From: Trichomonas vaginalis G3
Lineage: Eukaryota; Parabasalia; Trichomonadida; Trichomonadidae
Length of the DNA: 64,000 nucleotides
Assembly: GCF_026262505.1 (NCBI RefSeq)
Contig: NC_067204.1
Coordinates: forward strand, 16,780,165 to 16,844,164
Reading direction: 5' to 3'
The notes under the pieces were generated by a model, which was given only the letters and a program-made list of their open reading frames with translations, did not search any database and was not told the DNA's origin. Positions 32,094 to 40,446 of this stretch are shown here, piece after piece. Numbering within the stretch: position 1 is the stretch's first letter; the number at the start of each line of letters is the position of its first letter. The translations under genes were made by a program, and so were the position numbers.

Positions 32094-32128
32094 GACTAAA
32101 AACTTAACGTTTAAAAAGTGACATTTTT

Positions 32129-32329
32129 ATGAGCTCCGAGTCACCGAGAAAACTTGGTCAGATGTTAGCAGCTTACTTCCCTGAGGAGGATGGAAGCGTT
32201 ACATACGTAAGGTTCAAAAACAACGAACCTGGAATTGCGTACAAAATTCGCAATTACATGACCATGGAAGAGTACGAAAGGTTCCTACAAGAGAAACCAG
32301 CTCTAAACAACTCAGAAAAGAAAGAATAA
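32129..32329 (+). CDS. Small 66-aa protein MSSESPRKLGQ, right-arm copy
   Basis: Same as 18,627-18,842 apart from a slightly shorter lysine-rich C-terminus. VRFKNNEPG...YERFL core shared with the protein at 35,185. Function unknown. Confidence 0.6.
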   Translation: MSSESPRKLGQMLAAYFPEEDGSVTYVRFKNNEPGIAYKIRNYMTMEEYERFLQEKPALNNSEKKE

Positions 32330-32357
32330 AAAGTTTAACTCGTAATTGTTTATTTTT

Positions 32358-32942
32358 TTACTTGTATGGGCAAGCTGCAAGAATGAAGTCGACTATCTCA
32401 GTCTTTGTCTTGACCAGTTGGACGGCTCTTGTGAGTATGTCTGTTTTGCGGTCTCCAGCTGGTGTCTGACCTTCGTAATTGCGCATGTTCTTGAGAGCTC
32501 CAACTGTAAATGATTGTAGGATGAAGAGTCTCTCAGACTGCTTGAGGTAGTCTTCACGGTCACGAACCGAATCTGTGGTACGAGTCGAATCGGTCGATTT
32601 GAGGGAAGAGACTGAAAGCCTGTCGTCTTCCATAGGGGCTGTGGCATAATCTTTGCGTAAGCGGTTCAGACCTTCTTCGAACTCTTGGTCTCTCTTCGAT
32701 TTGGATTGAGATTGGAATTGCTGGGGTGGAGCTTGCTGGAACATCCAAGGGTTGGGGAAGTAAGGCATAGGCTGAGGAGGGTAGTTCGGGAAGCCTTGTG
32801 GTGGGTAGTAACCTTGAGGTGGAAATTGGTAGTAAATCGGAGGTACTTGCTGGAACTGAGGTTGCTGAGGAGACTGTTGTGGTTCTGCAGCTTTCGGTTC
32901 CTCTGGTTTGGGAATGGACTGGGTTGGTGGGACGTCGGACAT
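32358..32942 (-). CDS. P/Q/Y-rich 194-aa protein, right-arm copy
   Basis: Same as 18,030-18,614. Uninterrupted here, with its leader leading directly to the minisatellite at 32,990; the start MSDVPP was chosen because it is common to all copies. In frame upstream the minisatellite reads as LLLSVKV heptads, giving a possible 261-residue version, which I regard as accidental. Confidence 0.65.
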   Translation of the reverse strand: MSDVPPTQSIPKPEEPKAAEPQQSPQQPQFQQVPPIYYQFPPQGYYPPQGFPNYPPQPMPYFPNPWMFQQAPPQQFQSQSKSKRDQEFEEGLNRLRKDYATAPMEDDRLSVSSLKSTDSTRTTDSVRDREDYLKQSERLFILQSFTVGALKNMRNYEGQTPAGDRKTDILTRAVQLVKTKTEIVDFILAACPYK

Positions 32943-32989
32943 TCGTTTGTGGCTTAACCGTCGGACCACAACGATAAAAATCTCTGCTA

Positions 32990-33142
32990 CTAGCAGTACT
33001 GCTACTGACAGTAGCAGTACTTTTTCTGACAGTAGCAGTACTTTTACTGACAGTAGCAGTACTTTTTCTGACAGTAGCAGTACTTTTACTGACAGTAGCA
33101 GTACTTTTTCTGACAGTAGCAGTACTTTTACTGACAGTAGCA
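32990..33142. repeat. 21-bp minisatellite between divergent gene starts, right arm
   Basis: Inverse twin of 16,051-16,203, same unit type and number. Confidence 0.8.
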
Positions 33143-33507
33143 ATGGTCGAGGTCGAACCTACCGACGAGGCAATTTACCTAATTGAAATTAACAACTGCG
33201 TAAAAGACTACTTGCGCAAGGTCATGAAGCCCAAGGTCAAGTTCACCACTATTTCTGGAAGGTCTACACTTCAGCTCGAGACTTCGACTGGAATTCCAAT
33301 TCAAATACCAGACGGGACAGCCTACGATGGCATAAAGGACGCCAAAAGAGAAGCTCTTGTTAAGTTCCTAAACAAACGTCCTTGGATAAAAATACCAAAC
33401 AAGGAGAACCCCTACCCCATATGAAATTGGCAATTCAGTCTCTCCTTCACTTCTCGGGTCAGCCGTTCTACATAACCTGTGAAGGCGACATCCAACCAGT
33501 TCAGTAA
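33143..33507 (+). pseudogene. Unknown protein MVEVEPTDEAIYL, right-arm copy (broken)
   Basis: Copy of the whole 121-aa gene at 15,685-16,050; this one appears broken once. First of three same-strand genes (this, 194-aa, HNH). Confidence 0.6.
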
Positions 33508-33549
33508 ACCTTAACGTTTAGAGTAAAAACATTTTTTTTCATTTTTTGA

Positions 33550-34134
33550 ATGAAGCAAGTTAAATTCGTCCCACACCAATCTCAATGGACCGATGAAGAG
33601 TTTCAAGCCATAGTTGAAGACGTTGAGAACGACATAGACGGCGAACTTGAAGGAGCTCAAATCACAATTGCAACCAAAATTGCAGAAGTCAAGGAACAGA
33701 TAGCTCCACTTAAAGCTACCAAAGCTACTCTTGACCTCATGGATAGTTACCGTTTAGATGTCAAGAGTGGAATAAGACAATTAAAATTAAAACTTCTAAA
33801 CTACGAAGCTATACTCCAAAAGTTAGCAGAAATGAGAAGACTTTACCAGAGCTACTTACATGTAAGGGACTTACCTTCAAGCAGTCCGACCAAAGATGAA
33901 TTTGTTGACATTGTCCCAATTTTGTCCGAAAGTCAGCTCAGATGTTTCGAACTGCTCCCAACATATCCGGAATATGAACGTTTGCCTGAACTCTTCCACA
34001 ATCTCAAAAAACGTTTTTTGGTTCTCATGTTCGAAACTTTTATCGGAAGAGACAACAAACGTTCAGAAGAAGAACAAGATATTATTTTAAACTTGTTGTA
34101 TGACATAACTGTCATAACAAGCTTTTTGAAGTAA
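33550..34134 (+). CDS. Unknown helical protein, 194 aa, right-arm copy
   Basis: Identical to 15,058-15,642. The leader TTTTTTTTCATTTTTTGA precedes the start directly. Whole. Confidence 0.65.
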   Translation: MKQVKFVPHQSQWTDEEFQAIVEDVENDIDGELEGAQITIATKIAEVKEQIAPLKATKATLDLMDSYRLDVKSGIRQLKLKLLNYEAILQKLAEMRRLYQSYLHVRDLPSSSPTKDEFVDIVPILSESQLRCFELLPTYPEYERLPELFHNLKKRFLVLMFETFIGRDNKRSEEEQDIILNLLYDITVITSFLK

Positions 34135-34166
34135 AACCGCCATTCTCAAACCACTTCATTTTTTCG

Positions 34167-34841
34167 ATGTCCGAACAAGCACCGAAGCCAAACTCAATGG
34201 CAGATGTCCTTTCAAGGTTGCCAGACAAGCGCCCAGTTCAAATTCAAATTGCCCAATTGAACGCTCATCTGTCAAACACCATTAAGACTCTCCAAAGTAG
34301 TCTTATGGAAGAGATAACCAATCTCAAAGTCGAAGTCCTCACGAACCAAGCTTCCAATAAGAAAGTCCTGAACGATTTCGCGGAAACCTTGCGCCAATAC
34401 AACATAGAGAACCAAAACCTTGCCCGACTCATCTACCGTTTCTTCGAAGAGATAGACGCCATCTGGAAGGTACTCGGAAAGGACAGAACATGCAACACCG
34501 TACTTCGTGAACACAGAATTGAAGAAGGAATTTTCGAGGAAGAAGAGGAAGAAAAGAAACACGAAGAAAAGGAAGTTTGGGCAACCCTTGTTGTCGATGA
34601 CGCTTACGAAATTTCCCAACCCTACCCATACAAAATCCGCAACAAGGGGACAGGCAAGGTTCTTACCCCAGTCCTCAACAACTTGGGACACTTGAACCTT
34701 AACCTTCGGAATTACGGTTCAGTTTCCATGGGAAGGCTTGTCGGTATGCAATGGGTTCCAAATCCAGACAAGAAGTCGAGGGTCAGACACATTGACGGTG
34801 ACAAGCTCAACAACCGTAAGGAGAACCTCGAGTGGTTCTAA
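34167..34841 (+). CDS. HNH-type endonuclease-like protein, right-arm copy
   Basis: 224 residues, one residue different from 14,351-15,025 in the acidic run. C-terminal HIDGDKLNNRKENLEW motif as in NUMOD4/HNH_3 proteins. Follows the 194-aa gene by 32 bp, with its own initiator CACTTCATTTTTTCG. Confidence 0.75.
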   Translation: MSEQAPKPNSMADVLSRLPDKRPVQIQIAQLNAHLSNTIKTLQSSLMEEITNLKVEVLTNQASNKKVLNDFAETLRQYNIENQNLARLIYRFFEEIDAIWKVLGKDRTCNTVLREHRIEEGIFEEEEEEKKHEEKEVWATLVVDDAYEISQPYPYKIRNKGTGKVLTPVLNNLGHLNLNLRNYGSVSMGRLVGMQWVPNPDKKSRVRHIDGDKLNNRKENLEWF

Positions 34842-34890
34842 GAGTAAAAAAATTTTATTTTAGGGGGAAACCCCAAGTAAATTTAGGTGT

Positions 34891-35154
34891 TTATTTGGAT
34901 AAGTATGTTAAATTAAGGGTAATTTGCAAAATTAGTTCCCGACCTTTGAATTGGGCTCTTTCGTTATCCCAGTTGCGTAGGAGGTCGTCCCAGAGGAGTT
35001 GGTAGAATTGCCAATCCAAGGACGATTTGTCCTCCCAGGCATTGAGGATGTACTGCTCGTAGAGTTTCATGACCTCTGCCTTGCACCAGACACCCTCTCC
35101 CTTGGAACGTAAGGCTTCTTCGAAGTGCTCGAATGCGATTGGCTGCTTGACCAT
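34891..35154 (-). CDS. Small 87-aa protein MVKQPIAFEHF, right-arm copy
   Basis: Whole frame from the ATG at 35,154, which lies six bases after GTGTCATTTCGG. Helical and tryptophan-rich in the middle (WEDKSSLDWQFYQLLWDDLL). No family recognised. Divergent from the gene at 35,185 across 30 bp. Confidence 0.6.
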   Translation of the reverse strand: MVKQPIAFEHFEEALRSKGEGVWCKAEVMKLYEQYILNAWEDKSSLDWQFYQLLWDDLLRNWDNERAQFKGRELILQITLNLTYLSK

Positions 35155-35184
35155 CCGAAATGACACTTTTTGTCCGTTTGGTCA
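35155..35184. promoter_or_regulatory. Compact bidirectional initiator region
   Basis: 30 bp separate two divergent ATGs. Each strand carries an initiator-like TGTCATTTCGG or TGACACTTTTTG within ~25 nt of its own start, so the two core promoters overlap. The equivalent is at 14,007-14,036. Confidence 0.55.
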
Positions 35185-35439
35185 ATGTTCGTGTCTCGTG
35201 CCATAGTCGATGAAAATACAGACAAACAGGTTATATATGAGTTTGAGACCAAGAATGGTGTAACTCGACCTGTCCGATTCAAAGACTCCGAGGGCGACCA
35301 TGAAATTAAACGGAAATTAGCTAGGAAGGAATATAAAAATTTTTTATTTCATGCAATGTTTTATTTCTGTGCCGTCTTCAAGTATGCCCCAGTACTTACG
35401 CTTGGAGAGGACATGAACTTCGGAAAATACCTTATCTAG
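35185..35439 (+). CDS. Small protein MFVSRAIVDEN, right-arm copy
   Basis: Up to 84 residues. Core VTRPVRFKDSEGDHEIKRK then KEYKNFL, similar to the 66-71-aa protein at 32,129 and 18,627. Its last ~30 codons overlap the end of the polymerase gene on the other strand, whereas the left-arm form stops before it. Function unknown. Confidence 0.5.
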   Translation: MFVSRAIVDENTDKQVIYEFETKNGVTRPVRFKDSEGDHEIKRKLARKEYKNFLFHAMFYFCAVFKYAPVLTLGEDMNFGKYLI

Positions 35440-37497
35440 CTTAAAACAGCCCATCTTTTCACCGACCATTCCCATTTCAATGAGTTTGTTGTACCCTTCT
35501 TCGTTCGTCATGAGTGCGTCAATGTTCTCATAGTAAACCACAACTTTGGATTTGACTTCGGAGAAGAATTTGTTGTAGTTGTCAAGGACTGCTTTTGCGA
35601 ACTGAGGGTAAGACCAATGTTCGACAATAGATTTTAATGTGGTTACTAAGCCATTTTGACCTTGAGTGAACTCGTACTTCAAAACAAAAGGAGAAAACCT
35701 TTCAACAAAGTTGTCGACCTTCTCATAATGTTTACTCTTCATCTCTTGAGGTTTCTTAATGGAATATCCCCATGTCGAATTCATAAGCAATTTGAGTGTC
35801 ATTGCAAGTTTGGAGTTTGAAGCTTTCCTAATATCATACAGTTGTTGTATGACTTTTCCAACTGTATAGTTCCTTCCCGGGAACTCACCATCTTCGTTTG
35901 GAATTCCAGTCGGAATATATTGGACAAACCTCATGTATGCAGCGTTAAGGTCGACATAGTATATCTTTTCGTTTGAGTCGAACTTGTCGCAACCAATTGG
36001 TCCAGTTTGTGGAAATTCAAGTGAGTCTCTTATCTTCTGAGAAACTTCTCCTGTTATCTCATAAACATCGTCGAAGCAACCTGTTTCATATAAAACCTTC
36101 TGACCTAACTCCGATGCTCTCCAATACAATTTGACGTCAATTGGATGTCTCAATGGAAGTTTGTTTATAGCATCTTGAAGTTCTTGCAACCTCATTGGAA
36201 GTTCTTCTGGTTCAGGTTGGTATCCGAACAATCCAACTCCTTGTGGAATTGTGTACTTCTTTTGTACTAGAACTTTGTCTGGAACAACTTTTGGTCTTGC
36301 TAACAGTGAAAAGTTTGTTTCGTCTTTTGGTACAAAAGTTTCTGTCAGCTTGTCATCTGGAATTGGTTCCAACAAACCTTTCTCGAAAAGAATGTTTACA
36401 GCTCTGACAATGTTGCACTTGCCTTTTCCGAACAACGGGTGTGTAAGACTTTCGTTCAACATGAAGTGGTTGTGGACAAGTACAATCTTCAACCATGGTA
36501 AGTCTTTGTCAACAACATAGTCGTCATGTGAAGAACCTTTAGCTGTATGTATGTTGACTCGGATATTGACATTTGCCAACGGTGCAATTTTTGCCAATTG
36601 ACCTCTGAGAATGTACCTTGTCTTCACACATGACTCAAGATACTTCATTTTCTCATCTGTAACAAGACCAGAGTTCCTGAGACATGTAAGAATACAAGGT
36701 TCATTGACAATTGTTTCAATTGAATTGTAAATTCCATACCTTGTCAAGTCAATGTCAGACTTATTTCTGAACGGGAAGTATCCAGCATGTTGTCTGACTG
36801 CTTGAGGGTTAGGTTGGTACCATTCGAACTTGACACTTGCAATTCCTTCAATTGCATTCAAAATGTCTGAGTCGGAGTCAAACATTTGTTCTCTCTTTGT
36901 AGTCTTGAAAGCGTCAAGAAGCATTGCAGCTGTTGTGACATTGCCATATGCATAGTAAATGTGACCATCCAAATCTGTTATGGTCATTCTGAGATTGTGT
37001 CCTTTCTTATTTCCGTCTTGTATGGCAGCAAGTACACCCATGAAGCCTTCTTTGTTCTTTCCTTCGTCAAAGTTTACTGTAAAGGTTCGACCAGAAGTAA
37101 TTTGACTTCTAACTTCACGGTACTTCTCATATGCATATCTTGTTCTTTCCATGGGAGCATGTGTGTCTTCACCTTTTCCTTTTTTCCTTCTCAAAGGATG
37201 CAATTGTTCGTCATGTTTCCAGTAGAATCTGGCAAAGCCGTCGTGTCCCTCAACTTGAGGTTCACTAACATCGAAAGGCATGTCCATAAGACGTTCTTCT
37301 TCTAACCTCTCTAGTCTGTTTGGATAATTTGCACGTGCTGTTTCCAAATCCATTTCGTAGCGAAGACCAGACAATTTGTCATAGACTTTTATGGGTCTTC
37401 CCTTCCTATATTTAAAATTCTTCGAAACTCTCCAACCATATCTTTGCAACTCTGCTTTTATTCTAGCAGACTTTCTATCCATTCTATATGGGGGCAT
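35344..37497 (-). CDS. DNA polymerase B (Maverick type), whole copy
   Basis: 717 residues, replicates the element. B-family palm motifs are visible: motif A region YYVDLNAAYM at ~514, motif B region KLLMNSTWGYS at ~567, and motif C region VVYYENIDALM at ~655. The N-terminal ~450 residues would hold exonuclease and terminal-protein-type regions, which I did not resolve. Maverick polymerases are of the protein-primed class; this one is short for that class, so part of the N-terminal region may be divergent. Start MPPYRMDRKS follows TATTTTTATAAAA. Most complete of three copies. Confidence 0.85.
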   Translation of the reverse strand: MPPYRMDRKSARIKAELQRYGWRVSKNFKYRKGRPIKVYDKLSGLRYEMDLETARANYPNRLERLEEERLMDMPFDVSEPQVEGHDGFARFYWKHDEQLHPLRRKKGKGEDTHAPMERTRYAYEKYREVRSQITSGRTFTVNFDEGKNKEGFMGVLAAIQDGNKKGHNLRMTITDLDGHIYYAYGNVTTAAMLLDAFKTTKREQMFDSDSDILNAIEGIASVKFEWYQPNPQAVRQHAGYFPFRNKSDIDLTRYGIYNSIETIVNEPCILTCLRNSGLVTDEKMKYLESCVKTRYILRGQLAKIAPLANVNIRVNIHTAKGSSHDDYVVDKDLPWLKIVLVHNHFMLNESLTHPLFGKGKCNIVRAVNILFEKGLLEPIPDDKLTETFVPKDETNFSLLARPKVVPDKVLVQKKYTIPQGVGLFGYQPEPEELPMRLQELQDAINKLPLRHPIDVKLYWRASELGQKVLYETGCFDDVYEITGEVSQKIRDSLEFPQTGPIGCDKFDSNEKIYYVDLNAAYMRFVQYIPTGIPNEDGEFPGRNYTVGKVIQQLYDIRKASNSKLAMTLKLLMNSTWGYSIKKPQEMKSKHYEKVDNFVERFSPFVLKYEFTQGQNGLVTTLKSIVEHWSYPQFAKAVLDNYNKFFSEVKSKVVVYYENIDALMTNEEGYNKLIEMGMVGEKMGCFKLDKVFSEVHVLSKRKYWGILEDGTEIKHCMK

Positions 37498-37530
37498 TTT
37501 TATAAAAATAAAAAAATATTTTTTTTCTCT
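37498..37530 (-). promoter_or_regulatory. A/T promoter box of the polymerase gene
   Basis: On the minus strand reads AAAAAATATTTTTTTATTTT then TATAAAAATG. The same box precedes the polymerase copies at 11,694 and 44,858 and the helicase at 54,723. Confidence 0.6.
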
Positions 37531-37910
37531 TTACTTAACATAACCGCCTGCTGCCATAAGTCTTTGACGCCAACCCATACCAGCTAATGAAGGTTGACTT
37601 GGTTTAGTTTCCAAACTAAACTTTGGTTTTGGTTTATCTTCAGTTTTTGGTTTTTCTTCTTCTATCGGTTTTTCGTCACTTTTCGGTTTATAGGACCTCT
37701 CTCATATTCTATCTTGTCATATCTAAACTCATAGTCATGTATGTCCTCTAACCATCTCATAACGGTTTCCAAACCACTTTTATCGGATGTAAAGTAAAAG
37801 CATGGATGGTTATGTAAAACGTCTAAAGTTTCTAAAGAGTCTCTCAAAGTATACTTCCTTGGAACGCCCGTAACTTTTCCTGTAGCGACGATAGACCCTT
37901 ACTTGTCCGG
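37531..37910 (-). CDS. Small gene(s) upstream of polymerase, right-arm copy
   Basis: Two protein signatures lie head to tail on the same strand: RDSLETLDVLHNHPCFYF...EDIHDYEFRYDK and a K/P-rich tail ending SLAGMGWRQRLMAAGG. They occur apart in the right half (38,786-38,930 and within 44,239-44,826), so this is probably the junction left when the intervening ~5 kb was lost. Function unknown; broken or chimeric. Confidence 0.4.
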
Positions 37911-37974
37911 ACAAAGTTGTACTATTTTGAGTGCTCTACAAAAAAAGTCAACAGCAACGACTTTCAAAAATTTT

Positions 37975-38095
37975 TATGGGCTAGAAGGGGCGCAGCCCCT
38001 GGGAAGCCCCCTATACCCAAACTTCATTTTATACTTCATTTATACTAAACATCTTCAGGGCTAGAGGGCACGAAGTGCCTGGAGGCCCCACTACC
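37975..38095. repeat. GC-rich hairpins marking the arm end
   Basis: Two blocks of the form GGGGC...GCAGCCCCTGG and CTAGAGGGCACGAAGTGCC, followed by GGAGGCCCCACTACC and a T run. The same kind of block sits near every end or junction of the element (11,097-11,205; 38,157-38,200; 38,724-38,767; 61,951-61,998). Confidence 0.7.
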
Positions 38096-38143
38096 TTTTT
38101 TTTTTTTTTTTTTTATACTATTCATCTATTAGTAAACACTACC

Positions 38144-38779
38144 AGGTCAGGTGCGTGGGGCCTCCAGGCGCGTTGCGCCCTCTAGCCCTGAAGATGTTTA
38201 GTATAACTTTGTCCGGACAAGTAAGGGTCTATCGTCGCTACAGGAAAAGTTACAGGCATTCCAAGGAAGTATACTTTGAGAAGCCTTCTTCTGGGTCGAA
38301 AACATTATATAATGTTTCGCTTTTCACAAATTATATATGTTTTCATGTTTTGTCACTTTTCAGGAAAAAACATTTTTATTATATATAAATGAATTTTACA
38401 AAACCACCGTTACAAATCTACAAATGTTAGACCATTCGGTAGTTTCTTAAGTTCTCTCAATAGAATATCTTTACATCTACTCTTATTTCCAAAGAAGGGT
38501 AACGGTGGTTTTGTAAAATTCATTTATATATAATAAAAATGTTTTTACCCGAAAAGTGACAGAAAAGTGACAAAACATGAAAACATATATAATTTGTGAA
38601 AAGCGAAACATTATATAATGTTTTCGACCCAGAAGAAGGCTTCTCAAAGTATACTTCCTTGGAATGCCTGTAACTTTTCCTGTAGCGACGATAGACCCTT
38701 ACTTGTCCGGACAAAGTTATACTAAACATCTTCAGGGCTAGAGGGCGCAACGCGCCTGGAGGCCCCACGCACCTGACCT
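38144..38779. repeat. 636-bp foldback (near-perfect inverted repeat)
   Basis: Arms 38,144-38,413 and 38,499-38,779 are inverse copies, each containing AGGTCAGGTGCGTGGGG, the GC-rich hairpin, GTCCGGACAAGTAAGGG and AATTATATATG stretches. The 85-bp loop is single-copy. Sits at the junction between the palindromic left half and the right half of the Maverick. Confidence 0.9.
38414..38523 (-). pseudogene. N-terminal fragment of a Dam-like (D12 class) DNA adenine methyltransferase
   Basis: From 38,523 on the minus strand the frame reads MNFTKPPLPFFGNKSRCKDI and continues with LPNGLTFVDL. PFFGNKSR...FVDL is the SAM-binding motif I region at the N-terminus of Dam-type MTases (family consensus P[FY]xG[GN]KxR...FVDLFGGSG). 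Only this N-terminal piece is present, in the loop and one arm of the foldback. Promoter-like TTTTTATTATATATAA precedes the ATG. Confidence 0.5.
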
Positions 38780-38785
38780 AAGTAG

Positions 38786-38930
38786 ACTGGACTTTGAGAG
38801 ACTCTTTAGAAACTTTAGACGTTTTACATAACTGTCCATGCTTTTACTTTACATCCGATAAAAGTGGTTTGGAAACCGTTATGAGATGGTTAGAGGACAT
38901 ACATGACTATGAGTTTAGATATGACAAAAA
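38786..38930 (+). pseudogene. Small gene fragment RDSLETLDVLHN, right-half copy
   Basis: Same sequence as in 11,284-11,660 and 37,531-37,910. Here a 25-bp repeat array is inserted in it; the continuation GATAGAATATGAGAGAGGTC is found past the array at 39,603. Broken. Confidence 0.6.
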
Positions 38931-39603
38931 CATATACGAAGAAGTTTTGACAAAGTCTTTACGAAGAAGTTTTGACAAAACATTGACGAAGAAGTCTTGA
39001 CAAAACATTGACGAAGAAGTCTTGACAAAACATTTACGAAGAAGTCTTGACAAAACATTGACGAAGAAGTCTTGACAAAACATTGACGAAGAAGTCTTGA
39101 CAAAACATTTACGAAGAAGTCTTGACAAAACATGTACGAAGAAGTCTTGACAAAACATGTACGAAGAAGTCTTGACAAAACATTGACGAAGAAGTCTTGA
39201 CAAAACATTTACGAAGAAGTCTTGACAAAACATTGACGAAGAAGTCTTGACAAAACATTGACGAAGAAGTCTTGACAAAACATTTACGAAGAAGTCTTGA
39301 CAAAACATGTACGAAGAAGTCTTGACAAAACATGTACGAAGAAGTCTTGACAAAACATTGACGAAGAAGTCTTGACAAAACATTGACGAAGAAGTCTTGA
39401 CAAAACATTGACGAAGAAGTCTTGACAAAACATTGACGAAGAAGTCTTGACAAAACATTTACGAAGAAGTCTTGACAAAACATGTACGAAGAAGTCTTGA
39501 CAAAACATGTACGAAGAAGTCTTGACAAAACATTGACGAAGAAGTCTTGACAAAACATTGACGAAGAAGTCTTGACAAAACATTGACGAAGAAGTCTTGA
39601 CAA
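38923..39603. repeat. 25-bp tandem array (about 27 units) inserted in a small gene
   Basis: Highly regular units GAAGTCTTGACAAAACAT with TGACGAA, TTACGAA or GTACGAA variants. Both edges lie at GACAA, which is also within the unit. Since 25 is not a multiple of three and the unit has no stop on the minus strand in any frame, it gives three long minus-strand frames, which are not genes. Unlike a CRISPR array it has no unique spacers. Confidence 0.95.
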
Positions 39604-39672
39604 GATAGAATATGAGAGAGGTCCTATAAACTGGAGAAAGTGTCATAACAAAGAAATTTTACTAGTAAGTAA

Positions 39673-39804
39673 ATGTGGTTTGAAATAGGACTACTTGTTT
39701 TAGGTTTTTTCCATTGTGTCATTTATTTATTTGACGTGGCAGAAAGGTACAGAGAATATGAAGATGAACCAATGCCTGCAAATGTTCAGCATATGTACTC
39801 GTAA
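39673..39804 (+). CDS. 43-aa single-span membrane protein
   Basis: MWFEIGLLVLGFFHCVIYLF forms one hydrophobic helix at residues 3-20, followed by a charged tail (DVAERYREYEDEPMPA). The start follows ATTTTACTAGTAAGTAA, resembling the TTTTTAC leader before other right-half genes. Small membrane proteins are common in this element class; exact role unknown. Confidence 0.5.
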   Translation: MWFEIGLLVLGFFHCVIYLFDVAERYREYEDEPMPANVQHMYS

Positions 39805-39827
39805 GAGATATTTTTATCTAATATTAA

Positions 39828-40172
39828 ATGGACGCACAGAACTTAGCGAATGCACAGCAACCTGGACAACCAACCAGAGAATATTCCAAATGAAGTTAGA
39901 ATACAAACTGCAATGGCAAACTATGGTCAAGTGCCAACAGATTACAAATGCAAACTGCCATGTCAAATGACGCTGCGTTAGGTTGCCACCATGGTATGCA
40001 AATATGAGATGGAAAGAGTTTTATACAAACCCTGAAGTGGGAATATAAACAACTTTATGCAGATGACGCGAACACAGGAGTTGACCCAGAATATGTTTTT
40101 ACAGAGGAGAAACAGAATGTATGAGCTCCAGTTAAAGAATGCTATGGACTCAACAGGAAACGCAAAAGACTA
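39828..40172 (+). pseudogene. Unknown ~110-codon gene MDAQNLANAQQ (broken)
   Basis: Begins after TATTTTTATCTAATATTAA with a Q/N-rich N-terminus (NLANAQQPGQPTREY). The rest is open in changing frames; a few breaks. Position between a membrane protein and an amphipathic protein suggests a structural-module gene. No family recognised. Confidence 0.35.
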
Positions 40173-40202
40173 GGCGGACATTAGATTTTTACATATAGTA
40201 AA

Positions 40203-40441
40203 ATGGGTTTCTTCAGTAGTATTGGAAACTTCTTCAGAAGAGTTGGAAGAGGTATATGGAATGGAATAAAACCGTAGGAAGAGGAATTTGGAACGGAGTC
40301 AAAAATATTGGTAAAAGAGTAGGTCAGTTCGTTGGTATTATACCTAAAGACCCTGAACCAGAAGAACAAGCCCTGTTATACAACAGCCTGAACCTGCACC
40401 ACAGTCTAGTTGGCAACCAAATCCAACACCTCAACCGTATT
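40203..40441 (+). pseudogene. Amphipathic small structural-type protein (broken)
   Basis: Starts after GATTTTTACATATAGTAAA. Internal near-repeats FFRRVGRGIWNG / VGRGIWNGVKNIGKRVG make basic amphipathic helices, and the tail is P/Q-rich. This layout recalls membrane-active minor capsid proteins such as adenovirus pVI, by appearance only. About one or two breaks. A similar layout is seen at 43,652. Confidence 0.4.
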
Positions 40442-40446
40442 AAAAA

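Larger units (their letters stand above)
26340..38143 (-). repeat. Right arm of the giant inverted repeat
   Basis: Reverse complement of 11,081-24,959, without the 1.7 kb insertion, and ending with TACTATTCATCTATTAGT, the inverted equivalent of 10,555-10,580. Hence it preserves the empty site of the MITE inserted at 10,578. A long T run (38,096-38,114) lies just inside this end. Confidence 0.9.

Noticed and set aside
32358-33143. 261-codon version of the P/Q-rich protein with LLLSVKV heptads
   Set aside because: The extension is only the 21-bp minisatellite, which keeps frame because 21 is divisible by three; other copies support the MSDVPP start.
38907-39646. Several 97-183-codon minus-strand frames with repeated FCQDFFVNVLSRLL
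   Set aside because: They are read from a 25-bp tandem array that happens to lack stops in all frames; other arrays give similar frames. No promoter, no domain.
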